DNA of 64,000 bases from Escallonia rubra. Lineage: Eukaryota; Streptophyta; Magnoliopsida; Escalloniales; Escalloniaceae. The first letter of the stretch is position 1. Each line of letters begins with the position of its first letter. Positions 1 to 11,330 of the stretch are shown here, one piece after another. The translations under genes and the position numbers were made by a program. Location of the stretch: the NCBI GenBank assembly GCA_033065855.1, contig JAVXUO010000006.1:1-64000 (forward strand), read 5' to 3'. The notes below the pieces were generated by a model. It did not search any database. It had not been told where the DNA came from and saw nothing but the letters and a program-made list of their open reading frames with translations.

Positions 1-165
1 GAAAAATCAACAATATCAATGAGCATTAACATAAGCTCAATTTACCAGAATCAGATCGAATTTTAATAACTGTAATATACCGGATAAGTCATCATTCAAA
101 ATTCCAGACGAAAATCATAAAGAAACAACAAAACGATTGTGAATAGTTATCGGATTTAGGCACAA
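1..165 (+). mobile_element. Fragment of a Ty3-type long LTR (duplicate of 2130-2294)
   Basis: This stretch is nearly identical to 2130-2294, which lies inside a long LTR ending at 4462. The match stops abruptly near 166-171, where copia gag sequence begins. It is therefore a second copy of the same part of the LTR, left of the copia insertion, and it may continue upstream of the window. No coding capacity is seen. Confidence 0.7.
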
Positions 166-467
166 CACATAATGACTCTATTGAGTTCATTAGTGTCTAA
201 AGCACACACAAGACAATTTTTCGCTCTAGCATTCATACAAATCATCTTCTTGTCATGATCACTATACTCCGATTTGGATTTAGGCTCTTCAACCTTGTCA
301 ACTACCTTTATCGGAACAAATGGGCTATTCTCAACAATATCCCACATCTCATAGTCTTGAGATTCTAAATAGATTTTCATCTTAACTTTCCACACACTAT
401 AATTGGTCCCATTAAACAATAGAGGCCTAGTGGTAGAACTACCCTCCATACCCCCAACGTAAGCCAT
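166..467 (-). pseudogene. Truncated copia gag (DUF4219/UBN2-like)
   Basis: The minus-strand reading frame starts at 467 and gives a typical copia gag N-terminus: a PLLFNGTNYSVWKVKMKIYL stretch (residues 16-35) followed by an acidic and lysine-rich segment. This is the DUF4219/UBN2 region found at the start of many plant Ty1/copia Gag proteins. It breaks off after about 100 residues where the flanking Ty3-type LTR sequence resumes. The protease, integrase and polymerase parts are absent. The frame lies just inside the LTR and primer binding site at 513-526, in the order expected for a copia element on the minus strand. Confidence 0.75.
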
Positions 468-512
468 GATCGATTAACTCTCTTGGCTTTACCCAATATA
501 ACAAGAGCCGAG

Positions 513-524
513 GCTCTGATACCA
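513..524 (-). other. Retrotransposon primer binding site (initiator tRNA-Met type)
   Basis: The minus strand reads TGGTATCAGAGC, the usual plant copia primer binding site for initiator methionine tRNA. It sits two bases inside the LTR end (527) and about 45 bases before the gag start at 467. This fixes the orientation of the element as minus. Confidence 0.8.
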
Positions 525-526
525 CT

Positions 527-1790
527 TGAAACCAATAAAATAACCCTAGAGGGGGGGTGAATAGGGTTTTAAGACTACTTTAAAAATTAACAAACAACAA
601 ACCTCAATCTCAATAACTCAAATAAGCAAACAACCAATCTCAACACAAATGTAAAACGATAATGTAAAGAGAGAAGGGTTTAGAGATACTTGACAAGGAG
701 AATTAAATGGTTCGGCTTGATATACCCACAAGCCTACGTCCACCCCTTCAAGGAAGTCCCTTGAAAGGCCCTAGAATCCACTAGTATGATCTTCCTTACG
801 GGTCAAGATCGAACCTCTTACAATCCCTTGATGCTATGCCCACATCAAGAACAAGCTTTGACAAACCCAAAGCTCCAAAGCTTGACAACCCCAAGCTTTG
901 ATACAAGAACCTTTAGATGAAGAAATGTGTACAAGATTTCACTCTCAAGAAGTAGATGAGTACAAGTTGAAGTACTAGAACAAGAGAGATGAGTGTATGA
1001 TGACTTATGAAAGTGTATATCTCTCAAATGTAAGCTCACAATAAATGCTCTCTTGAAATGGATGAGAAATCAATGAAAACCAAGAGAGATTGAACAATTG
1101 CTTTGATCTTTGAGAATATGAAAGATAAGAGAGCTTTGAATGCAATTGATGAATCAAAACAATGCCCAAAATGAGTATTTATAGAGGTGGGAATAAATAT
1201 GACCGTTTGGAGTTAACATTAAATGCGCCAAACGATAAATGCAGTCGACTGCAATGTCCCATTGCAGTCGACTGTATTCCCAAAGTAGCCGTTGGAAATT
1301 CAAATTTCCAACTTGCAGTCGACTGTAATCCAATGCAGTCGACTGTAATAGGCTACTGGAAGTATTGCAGTCGACTGCGTTCCAATGCAGTCGACTGTAA
1401 TACCTCACTGCCCAACTTGCAGTCGACTGCAGTCGACTGCATTCCTGAAAATGCAGTTTTCCTTGTTTTCAAAGAATGAAAAACTTTTATGCATGCAAGG
1501 GAAACCTATGGGCAAGTTCTAGGTATACAGTCATCGTAACGATCATCTCTCTATGTCTAGTTTACAAAGAAGGAAATAAAAGCATTGTAAAATTCAATCG
1601 ACGAATTCCTTCTTTGATGCGTTCCGTTGAGAGTCTTTGACAGTGTTGCTCGTCTAGTAGTCCATTTGCATAAGTATGAGATAGTTCATATTGCTTCATG
1701 AACTCAATGCATTTTAGACAACATAAACATCAATGTTAATTATCATCAAAATCAAATATAATTCTAGGTTAAATAACCGTAGGGTTAACA
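527..1790 (-). mobile_element. Copia LTR with palindrome array
   Basis: On the minus strand this block begins TGTTAACCCT (at 1790) and ends TTGGTTTCA (at 527), directly beside the primer binding site, so it is the 5' LTR of a minus-strand copia element. It matches the block at 19665-21125 in the same order: the stretch around 660-830 and the terminal CTATTCACCCCC/CTCTAGGG motif. It contains an array of TGCAGTCGACTGCA palindromes at 1240-1442. Open frames inside it are not genes. Confidence 0.8.
1240..1442. repeat. Array of eight TGCAGTCGACTGCA-type palindromes
   Basis: The 14-base palindrome, or a one- or two-base variant of it, occurs at 1240, 1263, 1314, 1334, 1366, 1386 and twice overlapping at 1419-1442. 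The spacing is irregular. A shorter array of the same motif occurs in the related solo LTR at 20246-20400. Confidence 0.9.
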
Positions 1791-4462
1791 CAAAGGATTT
1801 CAAAACGTACACAGATCATCTGAGACAGTTATTTCCAAAATACACTGAAGATTTCTCAAAACAATTTTAACACGAGCACAAATTATTTCAGAGAATACTT
1901 TTCAGTCATTTTCGTAGCAGTCACGGTAATCTACAAAATGGAGAAAATAAAAAATCAACGTTGATCCTGGGGCGATTGCAATGCCATTTCGACAAGCTAA
2001 CAGAGTGTACACATGCATGATGTACCAAAATAATTACTAGTCCACTTGGGTATTAGCCTGTGTTTCCTGCAGGATTCGAACCAGCCTTATTATGTCCTCC
2101 CACAGAACGGAAACCCAGGTCAACATAGAAAAATCAACAATATCAATGAGCATTAACATAAGCTCAATTTACCAGAATCAGATCGGATTTTAACAACCAT
2201 AATATACCGGATAAGTCATCATTCGAAATTCCAGAAGAAAATCATAAAGAAACAGCAAAACGATTGTGAATAGTTATCGGATTTAGGCTCAACAATTGGG
2301 AAGAACGGATACAACAATTATCAGATTTTTTGGGCATGCAATACATGCGAGCATCACAAAGATTTCCAAATAATCGATTCAGGTTCAACATTAGAGTTTT
2401 CTGGGCAATAACATGTTGATATCAATGCATAATTCAGAATTCGACATTAGCCATAAGCATATCAAAGGAGTACTTGTGAGAACGAGTTATCAAAATAAGG
2501 GCTCGGACGAAAGTCCTTACCCAGGGTTCAGATAGAATCCCTTACCTGGATCCGCAGCTAATTTATCCTAACCGGAAGTCTTTAACTTTAACCTAAATGA
2601 GATGATCAAATCATCAAAGCATAGTCTACATCACAATATTATAACTTAATACAGACTCACACATGCTCCTAAAATGAATCTCCCTCACCGCGTATGTAAA
2701 GTTACCGAAACGCCCCTAGGGTGTAAAATTACCAAAATGCCCCTCTAGGACTTAAATCATCAAAATAGTCTTCTCATAAGTAGAATCACTATAATAACCT
2801 TACCATGCGCAATTTTACCCAAAAATACCTTTATTATGTCAAATTACCAAAATACCCCTTCGGGGTGATAAATTACCAAAATGCCCCTGGGGGTTTTCGG
2901 CACCGGAAAAATCCCAAAAATCATCTTAAAACACTATTTTAAGCATCCTGATATCATTTCTAGCTAAAAAATTATTTTAGATAATTTTTGTCCAAAAATT
3001 TCGAACCGGTGTCCGGACTGAGCGCTAAAAGGTCAGTTTCGCGAAAATACCTATCAGTCTCCGAATGGCACAAAATTTTATAATATGATATCTATTAGTA
3101 AAATAAGATTTTTCTAAAAATTTCAGATCAAAATAGCTTGGTTTTCTATGCTAAATGATTCGATAAATTTCTTTAATCGGTACCCCAATTTAGCATTCTT
3201 CCCGGACCCCAAAAATTCCCAAAAACTTCCAGAGAGTAGTTCTCATAAAAACAATTAGGGGTTATAGTTTCGTAATTTTTCTAATTTTGACCCTAACTAT
3301 TTATAAAAATTTGAATTAAAACATGTTTATTAAAGTTTCATCTTTAGCGACAATTACAAGTTACTATTCAAATTCGAACACACACACACACAAGTCTTCT
3401 TCTTCATTCAATCAACCGTATACCTGGGTATTTTCACCCCATAATCACGCATGAATCTCTATTTTTACACCCTTAAATCACTTAATTGCATTACAACTAC
3501 ACATTAAAGCCCTAAATCCATTCGGTTTACACAATTACACCTAATTAAACACCCACAATTCGAATTAAACCACCATGGCCGAAGAACACACACTGAAACC
3601 TTGCCAAATTTGAAACCCTAATTAGTTTCTCATTCTTTGTTGTTTTAGGTTCTTATATTCACGATTTACGACAAGAATCATTACAATTTTGCCAACCGCA
3701 ATCATAACTGAATATATATACACACACACACACACACATCACAAACTTCAACAAAATCCAACTAATTTTCACAATTTGGGTTCAAGATTCGTACCCTATT
3801 AGGGTTCGGATTCAATCCTTTTTTGTCTTTCCTTCCCCTCCTTCTTCTTCCTCCTTTTCCCTTTTTTTTCTTCCCACGGCTGCTTCTCCTCGTATTCTTC
3901 AACTGAGCTCTTCACTTTTTTTTATTTCTATTTTACACCCTAAATTTTCTTTTATATTTTTTTTCCATCAGATCTTATCCCAAAATATTTTAAAATTTCC
4001 CACAATGAGTCAGCTTATTGCAACCAGGAGGTGGCCATCGTCCATGGTCTGATTTCCTCAGATCATGACACATTTCGTAAACTTTCAAATTTTACACTTT
4101 GGCCCCTTAAGTTTCTAAAATTACACTTTGGCCCCACAACTTTAGAAAAATTACACTTTGATCCCAAAACCACACTAACCCCTCATTTCACTTCCTAACA
4201 CCTAATCATCATCAAAATGATGCTACTTAATAAAATATGCATCCCGTTCACCTTATTTTTTCAAAATTATATTTTTTGCCCCTAAAGTTTTCTAAATTTA
4301 CAAAAATGCCCCCGAATTTTAAAAATTATATTTTTGCCCCAAAATTCTTTTGAGTTTCCATTCTCCACTAATACCACAAGCATTACTCAAAATTAATGCC
4401 CGTTTATTTTTTGTGTCTCCGATAGTCATTTTAACTCACTCCCAAAAATAAGGGATATTACA
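1791..4462 (+). mobile_element. 3' part of a long Ty3/gypsy-type LTR (Tekay/Del-like)
   Basis: The block ends GATATTACA at 4462, the complement of the TGTAAC start seen at 35288. 1791-2000 matches 35882-36085, so the two are copies of one LTR family. From the two copies the full LTR would be about 3.3 kb, which suits the Tekay/Del chromovirus lineage. No primer binding site follows position 4462, so this is a 3' or solo LTR. Long stretches repeat the phrase 'accaaaatgcccct' with variation. No protein is encoded. Confidence 0.6.
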
Positions 4463-5670
4463 CGTCGGTAGAGTCGCAGAGATGGAGAGACAAGGTAGCG
4501 GCGGCTGGAGTGGTAATGGAAAAGTCGGCAGAGGCAGAGAGTGAGAGAGAAGTTAGAATCTAGGGTTTCTTGAGACAAACATATGCACACTATACAATGG
4601 ACGGCTAAGATTGCATGATGTATAGGGTAAGTAAACCGAAGCGAGTATGGGTCGTGGGGGCGGGTCGGATACTTGGGCGGGTTGGACAAAATACCATACC
4701 CGACCCTAACCCGCTACGGATTTTGAAAAAAAATATCATACTCGTCCCGTGACGCGGTCAAAGTCAAAATAATCCGCTCCTATCAAATCGGAGCGGGTCG
4801 GAGGTCCGCCGGTTGCGAATTTGTTTGCCATCCCTGAACAGAAGATGGAGGTTTGGTCGGTGTAGAGTGAATTTAGAGAAAGAAAGTAAAAATGTAAATA
4901 AAAAAAAGGGATAAGATTGTCAATATTTTAACTTTTAGTTACATGCATAGGGTTGGTGCAATTTGATTAAACTCGTCTAGCTGAGTATAATAACCCAAAA
5001 CCTCATGTAGGTTCAATGTGATTAAGCCTACTTAATCTGAATGGTTCCAAAAAAATAGCAGTGTTGGGTCAATGCCCTATATTTTTGGAGGCAATCTCGC
5101 CAAAAGGATTTAACCTTTGATTGCACCAAAGGAAAAACAAAAGATCCCACCTTGTCGACACAACCGGTAATGTTTGAATATTTATGACCTCGTGTAGAGA
5201 AGAACCTGATCGCCACCATTTGTGTCAGTTTATTTTAACAAAAAAAAATTCATATATTAAGTTTTTGAAACCTTTACAGTTGTGAGAAATCAAGTATTTA
5301 TCTTTGTTTCACATTACGTTCGAGTAAAAACCTTTGTTTTCTTGACCATGCTTATATGAAATCTGTGTTTAAAAACTCTAAATGCTTCATCTGCAAAATC
5401 CAATTCCCGTAAAAGTCATCTGCAAACTCTAAACCTTTGTCCAGTTTCTTGAAAAAGAATTTGCCGATAGCTCCAGTAAAAGTTTCAATGTAGCTGACTT
5501 ACTTGACTCCAACAATTTCTAGCGAGGCATCAAGCTCAATTACCACCCAGCTCAAAATTACGAACCCCAAAAAATCCTCGTAGTCCTAACTATCTAGTAG
5601 TAGGTCCATGTACGATATTTACTATTCGTGTTCACCTTAGTTTCTTTTTCTTATATGGTTTGGAAGGTAA
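4463..5670. other. Intergenic; one possible hAT-type end
   Basis: 4640-4845 contains runs of GGGTCGG/CGGGT-type repeats and ends in TTTGCCATCCCT. This combination is common at one end of plant hAT elements (AGGGATGGCAA terminus). The opposite end was not found. Nothing else is recognised and no coding frame is supported. Confidence 0.35.
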
Positions 5671-5672
5671 GG

Positions 5673-5884
5673 GATATTTTCGAGCCACTTTATGCGTTAA
5701 TCGAGTGTAAGTCCTTGTTCCAGACAATCTTCAGACGCATCTCCCACATTGACCTGGTTCATTCAAGATAATAAATATTTTTGGGTCAGCTTACGTGTTA
5801 ACCGAGAGTAAGTCCTCTTTCTGGACAATCTTAAGAACACACCTCTCACATTGACCTGGTGCAATCAAGACAATAAATATTTCT
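5673..5884. repeat. Imperfect tandem duplication, about 101-bp period
   Basis: Two adjacent copies share the phrases GTAAGTCCT, GACAATCTT, CACATTGACCTGGT and AATAAATATTT in the same order. The first begins near 5674 and the second near 5775. The copies have diverged. Function unknown. Confidence 0.75.
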
Positions 5885-7410
5885 TGGATATTGACCCCAA
5901 CATTTGATTCAAAGAAGTTAAGGAATAAACCACCTTGGCCCCAACCAAGGTTTGTTTAATTCAGAAAAGTGATGACTGTTTTTTTAATCAAGCAAGAGAA
6001 TTTTACATCAACAAGTAATCAGTTTCCTTGGTTACAAGCTAGATTAACTATGCTACTATATTAGAAACCAAAAGATAAAAGTAATACAGTTAGTGCTTTA
6101 CAACCAAATCGAAAACTCATTGAAAACTCAGCTGGAGTACATGATATTGTTTGATAGCAAAACAAATATCACATTGAATTCCAGTATTCTCATGATCTAC
6201 TGTAGTGCTAAGTCGTCCCATCTGAGATGTAAGATCGTGAGTCTAACTTAGGCTAGAAATTCAAAGAATTCCATTGAGAATCAACACATAATGAGTCCAC
6301 ATGATAGAGATTTGCAATGGATTTCCCCTAAAGCATATCAATCTGACGATCTAAATAATTATAAATGCAACTATGGAGCCGGAACTATTTTCTTTCTCTG
6401 TCAAATTTAAAGAAGCAGCTCAAGAGGACAGCGACCTCGCCACCCTCCCAGCATCGGCAGCTGAGAATAAAAGACTGTGAGAAGGTGTTTTTCTTATAAT
6501 GGTTTTTGGTTTGTTGTACAATAGTCCCTTTGAAGGTTGTACAATATGAGGCTGTCTGCAAGAAACGATGCTATTCGAATCTCAGGTGGAGTTATTAAAT
6601 ACATAATCATTTTGCCTTTCCAAATGAGCCAAAGCCACGGGAGAACTATATTATGAATTTCGGTCGGTCTTGAAAGAACTAGGGACAGTGACGACCCATG
6701 CTATAAGTCATTCCGTGAAGATTTGATGGTCGATAATTTTTCTGAGAAGCTGTCAATTAGCTCCTTCAGGGTGGTCGCGCAAGTAGAATTTAAAATTTTT
6801 TTTTTTTTTTTTGTTGAAAATTTTTCAGACAAAAAATAAAGATATATTGTCAAAAATAAATTTGGTCAATAAATTGGAAGAGTGCAATAGAATTTTCAGT
6901 TTTTTTGTAGGAAAGCTTTTCTAGTTACAATGTTTTAGCCTTGGACGCTTAAAGCTGCCCCATGAACTGCACTTAAATATAAATAGTTTTTTTATTTATG
7001 TTACAACAGTCACGAGTTCATATTTTTTATGCTAAAATAACGCAAACATATGTAATTTTTTGCTTTGATTGATGGATTATAAAGTTTGTTGAGAACGTGT
7101 AGCATAAATAAATAAATAAAAATGAGTGGGATGAGTTCCAACAATATATATGCATAAAGTTGGTGAAAAGTAGTTGAATTTTGTTGTTTTCGAAAACTCA
7201 ATTTGAAAATGGTAAGTAGATAAAAAAAATCAAATCATAAACTATAAGAACAGAGAAAATGAAGATCAAACATAGCCTAAGCAAAGCTATTGCCTAGCTA
7301 CCTAGATGCATGTTGCCTGCTTGCTATTCCGTGGTGTGAGTTTCCCTGCACAATGAGATACCTATCGAGCTCATAATAATCAGATTAGAATCCACTTATG
7401 TAACATATGA
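5885..7410. other. Intergenic, nothing recognised
   Basis: This is AT-rich sequence with a poly-T tract near 6800. A short open stretch at 6376-6478 lacks any recognisable similarity. No transposon ends or RNA genes were identified. Confidence 0.5.
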
Positions 7411-7416
7411 GTACAG

Positions 7417-7545
7417 TAAGGGTGTTGTCTCCATTGTTGTGAGAGAGAGAGAAGAGAAAGAGGGGGATGCAAACCATGTTTACCCTCTCTCTCTTCCTTC
7501 TCTCACAACAATGATACTCTCACAACAATGGTACAGCACCCTCCT
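7417..7545. repeat. Foldback (inverted repeat) with GA/CT-rich arms
   Basis: The left arm (AGGGTGTTGT near 7419, then TTGTTGTGAGAGAGAG) is complementary to the right arm (CTCTCTCTTCC, then TCTCACAACAA and GTACAGCACCCT near 7540). The loop is around 7470-7480. The right arm has a short internal duplication of CTCTCACAACAATG. It could be a small foldback element or a hairpin-forming transcript. Confidence 0.6.
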
Positions 7546-7839
7546 GTAACCCATCCATAATAATCATATCAAAAGCTGCCTGACAAAAACAATTGTACTT
7601 GGCTTCCAGGGCATTTTCAGCTCCACTATGTCATTTAAGGCTCCCCTGTCAGGTAGCCTAGTTGCTTTATTTTGATCAAGAAGCCACTGGGTCCAATCAT
7701 GCAACTTACAAGATCCAAACACACCACATAATAATTTTGAATGATTTGAATTACAGCTTCGTGCATACACCAATAATGCATTTCTACGTGCACACAAGTC
7801 TATACACGTGGACCATTTAGGATACTTTGATCAGTAACA
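7546..7839. other. Intergenic, nothing recognised
   Basis: No supported gene, RNA or element end is seen here. The minus-strand frame through this region shows no familiar motif. Confidence 0.4.
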
Positions 7840-7841
7840 AT

Positions 7842-8732
7842 TGTTGGAATTGGGTTTTAAACCCATTGTGGAGAAGCAACTTTGACTCAATTTTCAAATT
7901 AGTTCCAAATCATATTTTGGTTAGGAACAAATTGATTCATGTTCATTTATTGTAATAGATGATCATGGTATATTCACATGTTTAAAACGAATGGGAGGTG
8001 AATGAGAAAATTGAAGTTAAAGTTGGTAGTTCACCTTGAAGCGAAAATAATATCTCACATTGAAAAGATAAAGTCAATGTTATCTCCTTATAAGGCTTAG
8101 CCTTGAGCTAAGGGTTGGGCCCCTTGGGGGTACCCATATTTTGTAAGGAGAGAGGACCTAGGTTGACCCAAGGTCCACCACACGCGCGCGCTGCCTCAGT
8201 CTGGTCCGTGGCCGTGGCTTGGGCCCATCAGGCTTTATTCTTTTTGGGACAAAAATATTTAAAATAAATTTTATTTATTTATTTTCTTTTCCGAACAGTT
8301 GTGACCTTTCCAGCTTGCCAGTTTTTTCTGTAAAGAGTTGCGAGTCAGTTACAGAAGTTAAAATAATTAATCCCGAAATTTCTCTCTTCTAATATTATGT
8401 CCGTTTTTCCTTTGTCCGAAAGAAAGAGTTCTGCTTTTGTTTTTGGTTCGCCGGGTCTGCAAATTTGGAGTACTACTATTTCAGACGTTGTCGTTGTATC
8501 CTGAGAAGCTTTTCGTCAAGAGACCGTTAGCACCGTTGCGGGACGAATAAAATCTTAAGCGCCTCGGCCCTTCTTTTGCTCTCGTTGTGAGTTATTACAA
8601 ATAGTTCTTTCAGTTTACGTTATTGCTGTTTTGTAACGTTAGGCTTTACATGTGTAACGTTAGGCTTTGCATGCTAGTAATATTTTTCAAACTGTTATCT
8701 GCACAAGTATACACAAAACTATATTTCCAACA
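7842..8732 (+). mobile_element. Probable copia solo LTR (TGTTGGAA ... TTCCAACA)
   Basis: The block begins TGTTGGAATTGGG and ends TATTTCCAACA, which are terminal inverted repeats of the TG...CA form typical of LTRs. The stretch around 8440-8570 resembles the R/U5 region of plant copia LTRs. No gag, pol or primer binding site adjoins it, so it is probably a solo LTR. Flanking it is an exact 8-base direct repeat, CAGTAACA, at 7832-7839 and 8734-8741. That is longer than the 5-base duplication expected for an LTR element. Confidence 0.6.
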
Positions 8733-8741
8733 ACAGTAACA

Positions 8742-9004
8742 TTGGCATAGCCGGTCATTGACCGGGGGGCACTTGATCCACTTGATTTGGGACAAAAAAG
8801 AATAATTCTAGTGTAAAAGTCGTAATTTTAAGTAGAATTGTGACTTAAATTCGAATGTTTTATATCTGAGTGTGTATTTCTGCTCTTTTCTCAAAAAAAA
8901 AAGTAGAATTGTGACTATAAAGAAATTTGACCCTGAAATTTGATGATAAATGGTACTAATACATAGCATTTTGACCCTCCTGTTTCTAGAACTCAGGATC
9001 GTAT

Positions 9005-9046
<42 letters not shown>

Positions 9047-9493
9047 GTTAATTTTTGTTGTTGATACAATTTCTTATAAAAAATGATAATAATATGTGAA
9101 TAAGTATAGCGGTGTCACTTCTAAGTTTTAAAATATCTTTGATAGTAACAGAAGGTACAATTGATGTGATTGGACCCATATCAAAAGAGAGCAAAAAATT
9201 ACCATAAAAGAGCTCAATGGTTCAAGATAATTCACTTCAATGATCCAGAAATATTTAATATTTTATTTTCTTAGAAATACATCTTTATTGTTGCCCGACA
9301 TCTAATACGTCTGCGTAGGAGTGTGGCATGAGTTGCTTCAACGCCGAAGTATCTGGTACTCGAATATTGCATTATCTCTAATAGAGAAAATAGAAATAAG
9401 AGAAAAGATCAACTTTTTTTACAAATTACAACAACATAGTGATGCCAAAACTTATTTTATCTCTCTTCTTCCTTTTTGTTTTGGATAACTATT

Positions 9494-9538
<45 letters not shown>

Positions 9539-9850
9539 GTTTAAAATCTTCTTCCCTTTCCGTTTGTGGCGAAATTACTTTGACCTTGGAAACGGAACCG
9601 TATTGACTGAAGCAGTCATAGGTCAACTGCATTTATTTATTTGTTATTGCTAAAATTGCTGAAAGACAAAAATTAAGTGAAGCATTTCCCAATGAACCAC
9701 CGTAAGAACAGAAGACAAGCACACACTACAGGATGTTGAATATGGATAAAAGGGCTGGGTTTTTAATGCATTATATCATTAGGCACGTAGTACGAAAAAG
9801 TTTTTTTGAATTGGTTTTAAATGCAGTGTACGTACCTCATCTTACCACTA
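8742..9850. repeat. Intergenic with (TA)n and (CT)n microsatellites
   Basis: A (TA)n tract lies at about 9007-9043 and a pure (CT)n tract at about 9496-9535. The remaining sequence is AT-rich and carries no supported gene. Confidence 0.7.
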
Positions 9851-9900
9851 AACGACCAAATTTTCTGTGAAGCAACCAAAACATTACTACAATTTCATAT

Positions 9901-9937
<37 letters not shown>

Positions 9938-9940
9938 GAA

Positions 9941-11142
9941 AGCTGATCCGTTGATCGCGCCGGCAACTTGAGTCAAGTTGTCAGCGCAATCTGGTCGTCC
10001 ATCCGCGATCTGTGGACGGTTCAAATCTTTTTTTTTTTTACGTTTTTTTTAAGTACGTCCGCTACATTATGTAGCGGATAATTTTTTGACAAAAATACCC
10101 TCGGGCGTCCGCTACATTAGTCATCCGCTACATAATGTAGTGGATGTCTAGGCTGACTTTTTTTTTTTCTTTCTCTCTCCTTTCTCTCATTATTATTCTG
10201 ACATGTTTCTCTTTCTCTCTCTTTTCTCTAGTCACTTTTTTGTTTTCTCTCTCATCCTCTTTTCTTCTTTCTCTCTGTCTCTCACACACACTCACTCACA
10301 TAGAGCAATGGATGTCCTTGGAATTAGTTCTGTGGAGGAGGTATCGATGGGGGAGTTAATTCATATGGAAAAAAGGCTTGGTTGAGTACTGGATTATGGC
10401 CTTCGGATGTTAATATATGTTCCTCTCTCAGGATGCTATCTTCCGAGTTTTGGCTGCAATTCTCCATATTGGAAACATTGAGTTTTCAAAGGGAAAGGAA
10501 ATTGATGAAAAATCTTGGTTCCATCCGAGAACTGTTGCTGAGTTGTTCATGTAAGTGGCATTATCTGTAGAGATGCTTTGACCGGTGACCTTCATTTTAA
10601 TGCTTTGACCGGTGACCTTCATTTTAAGGCTTTGAGCTGTTATGCTCACTAGCGATTCAACTTTGTTTGTGCGTGTGTGAGAGAGAGAGAGAGAGAGATG
10701 TCATAATAATGATGAGAGAAATGAGAAAGAAAGAGAAACATGTCATAATAAATGATGAGAGAAAGAGAAAAAAGTCAAAAGAGATTCAACTTTGTTTGTG
10801 CGTGTGAGAGAGAGAGAGAGAAGAAAGGAGGGAGAGGAGGATGAGAGTGAAAACAAAAAAGTGGTGAGAGAAAAAGAGAAACATGTCATAATAATGATGA
10901 GAGAAAGGAGAGAGAGAGAGAGAAAAAAAAGTCAGAAGAGAGCCTAGTTATCCGCTACATTATGTAGCAGATGGGCACTGCTCGAGTGTATTTTTGTCAA
11001 AAAAATTATCCGCTACATAATGTAATGGACGTACTTAAGAAAAATATATAAAAAAGATATGGACCGTCCATAGATTGCGTATGGACGGCCAGATCACACG
11101 AGCAACTGCACGGAAGTTGCCTGCGCGGTCAACGGATCAGCT
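9941..11142. mobile_element. (TA)n-targeting TIR element carrying a myosin fragment
   Basis: The ends are inverted copies: AGCTGATCCGTTGATCGCGC at 9941 and its complement ending at 11142. The arms can be followed inward to about 10300 and back from about 10800, first as the palindrome region and then as CT/GA-rich sequence containing GACATGTTTCTC and its complement. The arms are therefore about 350 bp long. The flanks on both sides are (TA)n, as in the rice Micron elements that insert into (TA)n tracts. The centre (10302-10550) holds a captured gene piece. 10660-10800 partly duplicates 10790-10930. Confidence 0.75.
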
Positions 11143-11330
11143 ATATATATATATGTTCATGATTCATTACTCGCGCGGACAACTTTTGCGCAGTTGCCCG
11201 CTCCATCTGGCCCAATGGGCAGGCCAAATTTCGTTGTCCGCTACATTATATAGCAGACGGTAATTTTTTCCTCCGCTACATAATGTAGTGGACGACAAAA
11301 TATTGTCCGCTACATTATGTAGAGGATGAC
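10060..11330. repeat. Iterated CCGCTACATTATGTAGCGG palindromes
   Basis: Near-perfect palindromes of this form occur around 10069, 10123, 10953, 11007, 11238, 11272 and 11309, plus one half-copy near 10111. They are the most conserved parts of both nested elements, although the surrounding sequence has diverged. Confidence 0.85.
10302..10550 (+). pseudogene. Captured class XI-type myosin motor-domain fragment with intron
   Basis: Exon A (10302-10340) reads RAMDVLGISSVEE. A 91-bp GT-AG intron (10341-10431) follows, and exon B (10432-10550) reads [20 protein letters not shown] and continues [20 protein letters not shown], splitting the final Met codon at another GT donor. This is the motor-domain segment just after the RAMD(V/I)VGIS motif of plant myosins. 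Those normally read EEQ(D/E)AIFRVVAAILHLGN, with about ten more residues after the GKEID stretch. No stop codon interrupts the 52 joined codons. The fragment is framed by the long inverted arms of a TIR element, so it is captured DNA rather than a myosin gene. Confidence 0.8.

Noticed and set aside
1240-1442. Regularly repeated short motif resembling a CRISPR array
   Set aside because: The spacing is irregular, the repeats are 14-base palindromes inside an LTR, and the genome is a plant's.
2065-2095. GGTTCGAATCC (minus strand), a tRNA B-box-like word
   Set aside because: No acceptor stem, D arm or anticodon arm could be built around it, and it lies inside an LTR.
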